From positions 1-27,571 of the forward strand of contig JAITMN010000049.1 of assembly GCA_031277355.1 (NCBI GenBank): a stretch of 27,571 bases of DNA. The letters run 5' to 3'. The notes under the pieces were generated by a model. The model searched no databases, was not told the DNA's origin, and saw only the letters and a list, made by a program, of their open reading frames with translations. The DNA is from Nevskiaceae bacterium. Its GTDB lineage: Bacteria; Pseudomonadota; Gammaproteobacteria; Steroidobacterales; Steroidobacteraceae. Positions 16,380-24,326 of the stretch are shown here, in pieces. The position numbers and the translations under genes are program-made. How positions within the stretch are numbered: the stretch's first letter is position 1; each line of letters starts with the position of its first letter.

Positions 16380-17542
16380 TGAACGCGCAAAGATTCTCTT
16401 TGCGCGGCGCCTCGATGGGTTTGGGCATTGCGCTACTGACGCCTTGCAGCACAGCGCTGGCCGCGCAGTGGACGCTCACCCCTCAGGCGCAAGTCGGCGC
16501 GTTGGCCGAAACCAACCCGCGCCTGTTCATCGGCGGCGGTGAAGATGCGCAGTCGCTGTCGGCGGGCGGAAACCTGTCGCTGCGCCGAGCCACCGAGCTA
16601 TCCACATTGGAGTTCGACGCCAAGGCCGAACAGCGCAGCTATCTGAACGACAACTCCCTGAGCCACCTGGATTCGGACCTCGCGGCGCAATACCAATCCA
16701 AACGTGAACGCTACGATTGGAACGTGCGCGGCTTTTTCGTCAACGACACCACGCTCACCAGCGAACTGGGCCTGTCCGGAATCACCACCGAGAACCGCCG
16801 CCACCGCTCCAGCGGCGGCGCGGTGAATGTGAACTGGCTGCTGACCGAGCGCTTCAAGGCCAGCGCCGGCGCGTCGGCGCAGTTCGACCAGTATCCGTCC
16901 AGCGATCTGGAACTGACCAACTATCAGTATGTTTCCACACAGCTCGGCGGCATCTATGCGCTGAATCAACGATCCGCGCTGTCGCTGACCTGGCATCACG
17001 GCGACATGGCCGTGAGCGGCGGCGGCCCGCGAACGTCCGACTCCTCGTTGGTGGCGCAATACCAGTTCGCCGCCAGCGAACGCCTGAACCTGACGGTGGC
17101 GGCGGGCCCGTCGTGGACCAAGGGGCCGGTTGAAACCCGAAGCAGCGAAGTGTTCAACGTGACGCTGACCCGCAACACCGAGCGTTTCAAGACCTCGCTC
17201 TCCGGCGGCCGGCGCGTCGCGCCCACGGCTCGCGGCTATCTCACGCAGCGCGATCAAGTCAGCGTGAATTTCTCGGCCATGCTGACCGAACGCCTGGAAG
17301 GCACGGCCACGGGCGCGTATGTCAGGAGCCGCGATGTGCTGCCGGGATTCAACGTGAATCTTGTCGATGTCCGCTACTCCCGCATTGCCGGCAACCTGCG
17401 CTGGAAGCTGCGTGAACGCCTCTCACTGAGCACGGGTGTCGGCTATGGCCGACAGGAAGTCGGTCTTGATCAACGCCAGAAAGGCAGCGGTTATGATGTG
17501 CGTCTGGGACTGAACTGGGACGGTGATCCGTATGTCTGGTGA
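16376..17542 (+). CDS. Outer-membrane beta-barrel protein of the EPS operon (EpsL-like)
   Basis: A 388-residue exported protein. A signal peptide (RFSLRGASMGLGIALLTPCS, ending near TALA/AQW) precedes repeated amphipathic strands with alternating polar and aromatic residues, for example FDAKAEQRSYLNDNSLSHL, AQYQSKRERYDWNVRGFF and GNLRWKLRERLSLSTGVGYG. The last residues (RLGLNWDGDPYVW) end in an aromatic, as outer-membrane barrels do. Proteins of this kind occupy the same slot in exosortase-linked EPS loci and are assumed to help secretion, but their biochemical role is unproven. ATG at 16376 overlaps the preceding stop (ATGA); the ATG at 16379 is an equally good start. It overlaps the next gene by 11 nt. 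Confidence 0.75.
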   Translation: MMNAQRFSLRGASMGLGIALLTPCSTALAAQWTLTPQAQVGALAETNPRLFIGGGEDAQSLSAGGNLSLRRATELSTLEFDAKAEQRSYLNDNSLSHLDSDLAAQYQSKRERYDWNVRGFFVNDTTLTSELGLSGITTENRRHRSSGGAVNVNWLLTERFKASAGASAQFDQYPSSDLELTNYQYVSTQLGGIYALNQRSALSLTWHHGDMAVSGGGPRTSDSSLVAQYQFAASERLNLTVAAGPSWTKGPVETRSSEVFNVTLTRNTERFKTSLSGGRRVAPTARGYLTQRDQVSVNFSAMLTERLEGTATGAYVRSRDVLPGFNVNLVDVRYSRIAGNLRWKLRERLSLSTGVGYGRQEVGLDQRQKGSGYDVRLGLNWDGDPYVW

Positions 17543-19274
17543 AGCGTTCACATTGCAGTCGGTGCTGATGATCTGGCATCGGCGCAAACTGCCGATGCTG
17601 TTGGGGTTTGCCGCGATCATGCTGCTGTTCATGATGGCGGCCGTGCTGTGGCCATCCACCTACGTCTCCACCGCCACCATTCTGATCGAACAGCAGGAAG
17701 TGCCCTCTGATCTGGTTCGCTCCACGATCACCAGTTTCGCCGATCAGCGCATCCAGACGATCAATCAACGGGTGATGACCTCCGACAACCTGCTGGGCAT
17801 CGTGGAGAAGTTCAACCTGTATCCACAACAGCGCGAACGCGCAGGCCGCGAACGCGTGCTCGACATGATTCGTCGCGACATCAGCTTCGGTTCGATCAAG
17901 GCCAGCGTGATCGACCCGCGTCAGGGCAAACCGGTGGAAGCCACCCTCGCCTTTTCGCTGGGATATCGCAGCTCATCGCCCACCACGGCTGCGCGGGTGG
18001 CCAATGAACTGTCCACGCTGTACCTGCAAGAGAACCTGCAATCCCGCCGGCAACTGGTCGACGAGGCCGCCTCGTTCCTGACCACCGAAGCCGACAAACT
18101 CAGCAAGCGCATCGAGGAATTGCAGGGCTCGCTGGCCGAATTCAAAGAGCGTCATATCGACAACCTGCCCGAACAGGCCACGCTGAACCTGCAGATGGTC
18201 AACCGCGCCGACGACGAGCGGCGTGATGCAGACACGCAGATCAGCGCGCTGAATCAGCAAATCGTTTATCTGGAAGCGCAGTTGGCGCAGCTGAGCAAGA
18301 CCTCGCCGGTCTATGCCTCCACCGGCGAGCGCGTGATGTCCAGCGCCGATCGCCTGAAGTATCTGCGTTCCGAATACGCGCGGGTGTCGGCGATCTATTC
18401 CCCCGGTCATCCGGATGTGGAGCGCCTCAAGCGCGAGATCGAAAGCCTGTCTTCCAGCACGCAAGACCCCCAGGCCGACAACGAGCGGCGCCGTGAACTG
18501 CAAGACGCGCAGACCGAACTGGCTGCGGCGCGCCAACGTTATGCGCCGAATCATCCGGATGTGCGGCGTCTGGAGCGGCGGGTTGCAACGCTGTCCGATC
18601 CGGCCATTGCCAGAGTCGGCGTGAACACACAGACCAGCAGCGAAATCCCCGACAACCCCGCCTACATTCAAGTGCAGGCTCAATTGGAAGCCACGCGCGC
18701 ACAGCGCACGGCGCTGCAACGCAAGCGCGCAGAACTCACCGCGCGGGTGGCCACGCTGGAAGGCCGGCTCGCGGCCGCGCCGGGCGTCGAAAAAGACTAC
18801 ACCAGTCTGCTGCGCGAACTGGAAGGCACGCAGGCCAAGTACAGCGAAGTGCGCCAGAAGCAGATGGAAGCGCAATTGGCGCAGAGCCTGGAAGCGGGCC
18901 GCAAGGGCGAGCGTTTCTCGCTGATCGAGCCGCCGGTCGTGCCCGATGGGCCCAGCAGCCCCAACCGCAAGCTGATCTTCATGCTGGGCCTGGTGTTGGC
19001 GCTGGCCGTTGCCGGCGGCGTTGGATACCTGCTCGAAACGCTGGATGGGAGCATCCGGGGTCGCGGCGACATCCTGACGCTGCTGGCCGTGCCGCCGCTG
19101 GCGGTCATTCCATGGTTTGAATCCGCCGAACAAATCGCCGCGCGCAAGCAGCGGCAACGCTACACGCTCTACGGATCAGTGGCCGCCGGCGTGCTGATGC
19201 TCATCGTCGTGCATACGCTGTTCCGGCCCCTCGACGTGCTGTGGGCCGTGGTCATGCGGCAGCTGGGCGGTTGA
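17532..19274 (+). CDS. Chain-length determinant protein (Wzz/GNVR family, XrtA-type)
   Basis: A 580-residue inner-membrane polysaccharide copolymerase that sets EPS chain length and couples to the ATPase encoded next. TM1 is at about 21-41, followed by the Wzz periplasmic domain beginning VLWPSTYVSTATILIEQQEV. A long coiled coil contains two HPDV repeats 48 residues apart (YSPGHPDVERLKREIESL at His293; YAPNHPDVRRLERRVATL at His341). The GNVR-like region precedes TM2 (about 480-503, IFMLGLVLALAVAGGVGYLL). An extra C-terminal hydrophobic helix (about 544-566, YGSVAAGVLMLIVVHTLF) makes a three-helix topology, unlike the classical two. I use the ATG at 17532 (11-nt overlap with the previous gene); a GTG at 17523 is also possible. 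Confidence 0.9.
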   Translation: MSGEAFTLQSVLMIWHRRKLPMLLGFAAIMLLFMMAAVLWPSTYVSTATILIEQQEVPSDLVRSTITSFADQRIQTINQRVMTSDNLLGIVEKFNLYPQQRERAGRERVLDMIRRDISFGSIKASVIDPRQGKPVEATLAFSLGYRSSSPTTAARVANELSTLYLQENLQSRRQLVDEAASFLTTEADKLSKRIEELQGSLAEFKERHIDNLPEQATLNLQMVNRADDERRDADTQISALNQQIVYLEAQLAQLSKTSPVYASTGERVMSSADRLKYLRSEYARVSAIYSPGHPDVERLKREIESLSSSTQDPQADNERRRELQDAQTELAAARQRYAPNHPDVRRLERRVATLSDPAIARVGVNTQTSSEIPDNPAYIQVQAQLEATRAQRTALQRKRAELTARVATLEGRLAAAPGVEKDYTSLLRELEGTQAKYSEVRQKQMEAQLAQSLEAGRKGERFSLIEPPVVPDGPSSPNRKLIFMLGLVLALAVAGGVGYLLETLDGSIRGRGDILTLLAVPPLAVIPWFESAEQIAARKQRQRYTLYGSVAAGVLMLIVVHTLFRPLDVLWAVVMRQLGG

Positions 19275-19276
19275 CG

Positions 19277-20101
19277 ATGAGCATGGAACGCATCTCCCGC
19301 GCATTGGAATTGGCCGCTCGCCAGCGCGAGGCGCACGCGGCTGCGGCGATCGCAGAGCAACCGCAAACAGAAAACATGCCCGAAACCGCCGCCGTCGCGC
19401 CGATACGCGCGCCGCAGGCGCCGGTTCTGACACTCGACCCGGCGGCCATGGAACGCGAATATGTGCTGCCGCCCAGCGCCGGTGGAGCGCGAGGGCGGCA
19501 TTACAAGCTGCTGCGCACGCAGGTGCTGCGCCGGCTCGATCAACTCAAGGCCAACACGCTTGCGGTGCTGAGCCCCAAGACCGACGCCGGCAAGACCTTG
19601 ACGGCCATCAACCTCGCCATTGCCATTGCCGCCGAACTGGACCGCACGGCGCTGCTGGTCGATCTGGACCTGCGCAATCCGGGCGTGCATCAACGCCTGG
19701 GCTTGCGCCCGGAACTGGGCATCGAAGATTGCCTGCAGGCCGGCCGCCCCGTATCCGACGCCATCGTGCGTCTGGCCGGTTATGAACGCCTCACGGTACT
19801 GCCCGTGCGGGAGCCGGTGGAGCATTCGGCCGAATTGCTGAACTCCGAATATGCGATCAGGCAGGTGGCCGATCTGCGCAACCGCTACGCCAATCGCATC
19901 ATCGTGGTCGACCTGCCGCCGGTATTGCAGGCCGATGACGCGCTGGCTTTTTCCAGAACCGCGCAGGCCGGACTGATGGTGGTGGGCGAAGGCCGCACCG
20001 CGCGCGCCGATCTTCTGCAAAGCATGGAATTACTGCGCGATCTGACCATCGTTGGCACGGTGCTCAACGGTTCGCGCGAACCAGTCGTGCAGGCATACTG
20101 A
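19277..20101 (+). CDS. Tyrosine autokinase-like ATPase of the EPS operon (BY-kinase/CpsD family)
   Basis: A 274-residue cytoplasmic P-loop ATPase of the bacterial tyrosine kinase type that normally works with the Wzz-like protein encoded just upstream (2-nt gap). MERISRALELAARQRE at the N-terminus resembles the start of XrtA-associated kinases. The P-loop is SPKTDAGKT (about 99-107), lacking the usual first glycine. Walker A' is ALLVDLDLRNPGVHQRLGL (about 125-143) and Walker B is IIVVDLPP (Asp212). The C-terminus is VVQAY: only one terminal Tyr, not the tyrosine cluster of classical BY-kinases. It may still act as an ATP-driven regulator of polymerisation. The start at 19277 is favoured; the frame is open upstream to a GTG at 19241. 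Confidence 0.85.
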   Translation: MSMERISRALELAARQREAHAAAAIAEQPQTENMPETAAVAPIRAPQAPVLTLDPAAMEREYVLPPSAGGARGRHYKLLRTQVLRRLDQLKANTLAVLSPKTDAGKTLTAINLAIAIAAELDRTALLVDLDLRNPGVHQRLGLRPELGIEDCLQAGRPVSDAIVRLAGYERLTVLPVREPVEHSAELLNSEYAIRQVADLRNRYANRIIVVDLPPVLQADDALAFSRTAQAGLMVVGEGRTARADLLQSMELLRDLTIVGTVLNGSREPVVQAY

Positions 20102-20105
20102 TGCC

Positions 20106-20993
20106 ATGTACGAGCAATTCTACAAGCTGCGGGAACTGCCGTTCGCGCTGACTCCCGACCCGGCGTTTCTCTTCCGCACACCGCAGCACGGCTTTGCGCT
20201 CGACATGCTGCGCTACGGCGTGATGAGCGGGTCGGGTTTCTGCCTGCTCACCGGTGAGGTCGGCTGCGGCAAGACGCTGGTGGTGCGCGAGTTGCTGGAA
20301 TCGATGGCCGATGATGTCAGCATCGGTCTGCTCAACAACCTGACCAGCCAATCCGGCCGGTTGTTGCAGTGGGTGAACCTTGCCTTTGGCCTCGATCACA
20401 CCGCGCCCGATGAAGTGACGCTCTACCGGCGCTTCGAGCGTTTTCTCGTGGACAACTATGCCGAAGGCAAGCGCGCGGTGCTGGTGGTGGACGAAGCGCA
20501 GAACCTCGCGCCGGACATGCTGGAACAGTTGCGCGTGCTGTCGAATGTCAATTCCGGCAAGCATGTGGTGCTGCAAACCTTCCTCGTCGGCCAGCCTGAA
20601 CTGCTGAACACGTTGCGCTCGCCGGAACTGCGCCAATTCGCGCAGCGCATCAACATCGAGTACCGCATCGGTCCGTTGAACCCGAAAGACACGCTGGCCT
20701 ATGTTCGCCACCGCCTCACCGTGGCCGGCGGCGACCCGGAGCTGTTCGCCGTGGGCGCCGTCGCGGCGGCGTTTCAGGCCAGCCGTGGCGTGCCGCGATT
20801 GATCAACCAGCTCTGCGACACCGCGTTGGTATACGGCTACGCGGAGCAGCAGGAACGCATCGACAAAGAACTGATGGACGAGGTGATCCGGGGGCGCAGG
20901 GCCGGCAAGATATTTCCCGGCAAACTCGCCCGCCGCGAACCGGCCCGGCGCACTCGCGGCCCCACTGAGGCCAAGCCGGCTTCCACAGGGTGA
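20106..20993 (+). CDS. ExeA/GspA-like AAA ATPase of the EPS operon (XrtA-associated type)
   Basis: A 295-residue AAA+ ATPase beginning MYEQFYKLRELPFALTPDPA, a family signature. Walker A is GEVGCGKT (50-57) and Walker B is VLVVDEAQNL (Asp129-Glu130). An FLVGQPELLNTLRSPELRQF segment with ASRGVPRLINQLCDTALVYG corresponds to the sensor and lid region. Unlike GspA of type II secretion, no transmembrane helix or peptidoglycan-binding domain follows. The last 40 residues are basic and proline-rich (RREPARRTRGPTEAKP). ATPases of this type recur in exosortase-associated EPS loci; the job is not established. It starts 4 nt after the kinase stop and ends 1 nt before the GT2 gene. Confidence 0.87.
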   Translation: MYEQFYKLRELPFALTPDPAFLFRTPQHGFALDMLRYGVMSGSGFCLLTGEVGCGKTLVVRELLESMADDVSIGLLNNLTSQSGRLLQWVNLAFGLDHTAPDEVTLYRRFERFLVDNYAEGKRAVLVVDEAQNLAPDMLEQLRVLSNVNSGKHVVLQTFLVGQPELLNTLRSPELRQFAQRINIEYRIGPLNPKDTLAYVRHRLTVAGGDPELFAVGAVAAAFQASRGVPRLINQLCDTALVYGYAEQQERIDKELMDEVIRGRRAGKIFPGKLARREPARRTRGPTEAKPASTG

Positions 20994-20994
20994 C

Positions 20995-21819
20995 ATGAAA
21001 TTCTCGATCGTCACGATCTCGTTCAATCAGGCGCAGTTTCTCGAACGCACCATCGTGTCCGTTCTGGAACAGGGCTACAAAGACCTCGACTACATCATCG
21101 TCGATCCGGGTTCGACCGATGGCAGCCGGGAGATCATCGAGCGTTATCGTTCGCATTTTTCCCATGTGCTGCTGGAGCCGGATCAAGGCGCCGCCGATGG
21201 TTTGAACAAGGGGTTCGCACTGGCCACCGGCGAGGTGATGGGTTTTCTGAACTCCGACGACACGCTGCTGCCGGGCACGCTGTCGGAAGCGGCGCAATTT
21301 CTGCGCGAGCATCCGCGGGTAGATGTGGTGTCGGGCGATTGCGATGTGACCGACGAGCGCGACCATGTGCTGCGGGAGAGTTATTCCGACCGCTACTCGC
21401 TGCGCCGTTATGTCTATGGCGTTGGCATTTTGATCCAGCCCTCGACGTTTTTTCGCGCCGCCGCCTATCGTGCGGCGGGCGGGTTCAATGTGCACAACCG
21501 CGTGGCATGGGATGGCGAGCTGTTCGCCGACATGGCGCGCACGGGCGCCCGCTTTGCGCGCAGCGGCCGGCGCTGGAGTTGCTATCGCCTCCACGGCACG
21601 AGCATCACCGGCACCGGCAAGCTCGACGCGCTGATGAAAACCTATCATGCGCGCATGTTTGAGCGCGTGATGGGGCGTCCGCGCAAGCGCGCGGACCTGT
21701 TGCCCGCGCTCGCCTACCGCGTGCTGAAGTATCTGGAAACGCCGCGCGCGTTGCAGCAGCGCGTATTGCGCGGTCCGGTCTATCGCAGAGTGTTGACGCC
21801 CCAGGTCAAAGGACAATGA
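20995..21819 (+). CDS. Family 2 glycosyltransferase
   Basis: A 274-residue GT-A fold glycosyltransferase without membrane helices, expected to add a sugar to the lipid-linked EPS repeat unit in the cytoplasm. FSIVTISFNQAQFLERTIVS is the N-terminal nucleotide-binding strand and turn. The segment IIVDPGSTDGSREIIERY follows; PGSTDGS is the Asp-containing motif. GFLNSDDTLLPGTL (near residue 84) contains the DxD-equivalent metal site NSDD. The acceptor region includes QPSTFFRAAAYRAAGGF and WDGELFADMARTG. The start is 1 nt after the ATPase stop. It overlaps the next gene by 4 nt (ATGA). Sugar specificity cannot be read; GDP-fucose is one candidate donor given gmd and fcl nearby. Confidence 0.88.
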   Translation: MKFSIVTISFNQAQFLERTIVSVLEQGYKDLDYIIVDPGSTDGSREIIERYRSHFSHVLLEPDQGAADGLNKGFALATGEVMGFLNSDDTLLPGTLSEAAQFLREHPRVDVVSGDCDVTDERDHVLRESYSDRYSLRRYVYGVGILIQPSTFFRAAAYRAAGGFNVHNRVAWDGELFADMARTGARFARSGRRWSCYRLHGTSITGTGKLDALMKTYHARMFERVMGRPRKRADLLPALAYRVLKYLETPRALQQRVLRGPVYRRVLTPQVKGQ

Positions 21820-23042
21820 TCGGGCTGCGCGTGGCGATGTTTGTCTGCGGCGTTTCGTCCGCATTCAGCCTCAGTCTGATGGGCGAGCTGTTCTGGGCCG
21901 AGCTGCTGCTGCCCCTGGTGGCGTTGATCGTGTTGATCGCGCGGCCGCCCAGGGCGCTGTTCGCCAACGGCACGTTCCGCCTGCTGATGCTGGGCGTCGT
22001 GCTGCTGCTGCTGGGCTACCTGATCGCCGATCTGGTGGCGGGCACGCCCCGCGACATGTACCTGCGCGGCTGGGCGCGCGTGGTGGTGCTGGGAACAAAC
22101 GCCTTCTCGCTGTGTGTGGCCGGTTACACGGACCGGCGCTCGCTATGGGCCTTCTGCGTGGGTGTGGGACTCGGCGGCATCGCGCTGGCCGGATTGCATG
22201 GCGTGCCGCTGTCGCAATGGAAGCTGGGTTACGGCGGACCATCGGCAATGGCCGCGACCAGCTTCGCGGGGCTGCTGCCGCCCTGGATGGCCTCACTCGC
22301 GGTTGGCGCGCTCGGCGGTATATCGATGTTGCTCGATTACCGCTCCCTGGGAGCCTTGTTGATGCTGGTGGCGCTCGCGGTGTTTCTGCGCGCGCGCAAT
22401 GTGGAGTTGCGGCGTCTGTGGCGCAACCTGCCGCTGATTCTCGTGGGCTTCGGCGTCGTGGCCATCGTGGCCATCAGGCTGATGGAAGTCTCGCAAGACC
22501 AAAACATGTTGCGGCGGGAAGTATCCGACGTCAGCCGGTTCGCCTCGTTGCGCATTGGCGTGCGCGCGATAGCCGACTCCCCGCTGATGGGCCGTGGTTC
22601 ATGGGGACAGGGCACGCAGGACTACGCCGACATGCTTTACGATGAAACCGTCGATGACATGCTCGCCGCAGGCGCCGGCGACATGCTGCGCCGGGGCGAG
22701 GCCTTCAACGCCCATTCGCAAATCCTGCAATCGTGGATGGAAGGCGGCTTGCTGGCCGCCAGCTTTTTCATCATCTACATCGTGGCGCTCATCAGAAGCC
22801 TCTACTACCAGGCTCTGGCCAGACCCGTGGACTATCTCACGCCGCTGGCGCTGTACGTCATGGTCAACAGCTTGTGGCATTCGGTGATGAGCCCGTTTCT
22901 GGGTTCGCATCGGCTCACGATTGCGCTGGGCGTTGCGTTTCTGGTGGTCTTGTCGGCTGAAGTGCGCAGCCGCGCCACAGCCGGGCAGAAAACGGCGGCC
23001 GCGCCGCTGTTGACGCGCCAGCCGGCAAACCTGATGCGCTGA
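21816..23042 (+). CDS. O-antigen polymerase/ligase-like membrane protein (Wzy-type)
   Basis: A 408-residue integral membrane protein with about ten or more hydrophobic segments; for example LLLPLVALIVLIA and LLMLGVVLLLLGYLIADLVAG lie near the N-terminus and FFIIYIVALIRSLYY near the C-terminus. The largest periplasmic loop carries the Wzy_C/O-antigen ligase pattern RIGVRAIADSPLMGRGSWGQ, and, after an acidic stretch, FNAHSQILQSWMEGGLLAAS. The family joins repeat units (Wzy) or ligates them to lipid A (WaaL). Position in an EPS operon with Wzz- and Wza-like partners makes polymerase the more likely role, but ligase cannot be excluded from sequence alone. It overlaps the GT2 gene by 4 nt and ends 1 nt before the GT4 gene. 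Confidence 0.82.
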   Translation: MIGLRVAMFVCGVSSAFSLSLMGELFWAELLLPLVALIVLIARPPRALFANGTFRLLMLGVVLLLLGYLIADLVAGTPRDMYLRGWARVVVLGTNAFSLCVAGYTDRRSLWAFCVGVGLGGIALAGLHGVPLSQWKLGYGGPSAMAATSFAGLLPPWMASLAVGALGGISMLLDYRSLGALLMLVALAVFLRARNVELRRLWRNLPLILVGFGVVAIVAIRLMEVSQDQNMLRREVSDVSRFASLRIGVRAIADSPLMGRGSWGQGTQDYADMLYDETVDDMLAAGAGDMLRRGEAFNAHSQILQSWMEGGLLAASFFIIYIVALIRSLYYQALARPVDYLTPLALYVMVNSLWHSVMSPFLGSHRLTIALGVAFLVVLSAEVRSRATAGQKTAAAPLLTRQPANLMR

Positions 23043-23043
23043 G

Positions 23044-24291
23044 ATGAAGATACTGCATCTTGTCGCAGGCGATCTGTCTGGCGGCGCGGCGCGCGGCGCG
23101 TATTGGTTGCACCTGGCCCAACGCGCACTGGGCATCGATTCGGTGCTGATGATCTCGGGCCAGAAAGACGTGGCCGATCCTTCGGTCGTCAGTTGCTCGG
23201 GCTTTCACGCGCAACGGCTGAAGAAATTCTTCTGGGACCAGCTCGCCGCGCGGCGGTTGCGGGCCTATCCCCACCGCAAGCCATGGATATTCAATCTTGG
23301 TCTGTCCGGGTTCGACATCACCGGCACGACGCAGTATCGCGAGGCCGATCTGATTCACCTGCATTGGATCACCAACATGGTGAACCTGCGCACATTGCAC
23401 AAACTGGACAAACCCGTCGTCTGGACGCTGCGCGACATGTGGCCGCTGACGGGCGGCTGTCACTACGCAATGGACTGCGAGCGCTACCGGGTCGGGTGCG
23501 GCCAGTGCCCGCAATTGGCAAGCCAGCGCGAACATGATCTGTCCCGCCGGGTGGCCGAGAAAAAAAAGCGCAGCCTGCCGCGAAACCTCCGCGTGGTTGG
23601 CATCAGCCATTGGCTGAGCCAGTGCGCGCAGCAATCCCGGGTCTTCGGTGAGACGGCGGTCCAGACGATCACCAACAACATCGACACGGAGCAGTTTTTC
23701 CCCGTTGACCAAGCCGTGGCGCGCATGGCCCTGAAGCTGCCTGCAAACCGCAAAATCATCCTGATCGGCGCGCAGCAGTTGAGCGATTTTTACAAGGGAT
23801 TTGATCTGTTCGTGACCGCTTTGCGGCGGCTGGACAACCAAGACTTGCATGTGCTGACTTTTGGCAGAGCCTCGTCGCAGGAGCTGGACGCGATGGGGGT
23901 CGACTACACGCAATTGGGATTTCTCAGCGATGCGGTATCGCTGCGGCTGGCCTATTCGGCGGCCGATGTCTTCGTCGCGCCCTCGCGGATGGATGCCTTT
24001 GGCAAGACCCTGGGCGAAGCGATGGCCTGTGGCACACCGGCGGTGTGTTTCGACGCCACCGGACCCAAAGATGTGGTCGTGCATCAGAAAACCGGCTACA
24101 AGGCCGAGCCGTTCAGCCCGGAAAGCCTCGCCGAAGGCATGCAGTGGGTGCTGAACAGACCCGCAGCCGAACGCGAAGCCTTGCGGCAGCAAGCCAGTGA
24201 GCACGCGCGCAACACCTTTGCTCCTGCGTTGATCGCAGCGCAGTACCAGAAACTGTACCAGCAGATGCTTGAGCCGAACGCCGCTCTTTGA
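23044..24291 (+). CDS. Family 4 glycosyltransferase (GT-B fold)
   Basis: A 415-residue cytoplasmic glycosyltransferase. MKILHLVAGDLSGGAARGAY is the N-terminal domain start of WcaC-like GT4 enzymes. A cysteine cluster, GGCHYAMDCERYRVGCGQCP (Cys139, 145, 152, 155), is typical of this subgroup and may bind a metal. The C-terminal donor domain begins at NRKIILIGAQQLSDFYKGFD. It carries the GT4 nucleotide-sugar motif PSRMDAFGKTLGEAMACGTP, with the E-x7-E type acidic pair in slightly altered form. Sugar donor unknown. The start is 1 nt after the polymerase stop. An 8-A run (23560-23567) lies in the middle of the gene. Confidence 0.88.
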   Translation: MKILHLVAGDLSGGAARGAYWLHLAQRALGIDSVLMISGQKDVADPSVVSCSGFHAQRLKKFFWDQLAARRLRAYPHRKPWIFNLGLSGFDITGTTQYREADLIHLHWITNMVNLRTLHKLDKPVVWTLRDMWPLTGGCHYAMDCERYRVGCGQCPQLASQREHDLSRRVAEKKKRSLPRNLRVVGISHWLSQCAQQSRVFGETAVQTITNNIDTEQFFPVDQAVARMALKLPANRKIILIGAQQLSDFYKGFDLFVTALRRLDNQDLHVLTFGRASSQELDAMGVDYTQLGFLSDAVSLRLAYSAADVFVAPSRMDAFGKTLGEAMACGTPAVCFDATGPKDVVVHQKTGYKAEPFSPESLAEGMQWVLNRPAAEREALRQQASEHARNTFAPALIAAQYQKLYQQMLEPNAAL

Positions 24292-24326
24292 GCGCCATCG
24301 CACGATACGCAGATCGAATCACATCA

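Noticed and set aside
21445..21452. A T6 tract in the GT2 gene as a terminator
   Set aside because: No GC-rich hairpin precedes it.
22915..24303. A 462-codon minus-strand open frame opposite the GT4 gene
   Set aside because: It is antisense to a gene with clear glycosyltransferase motifs and its product has no recognisable domain.
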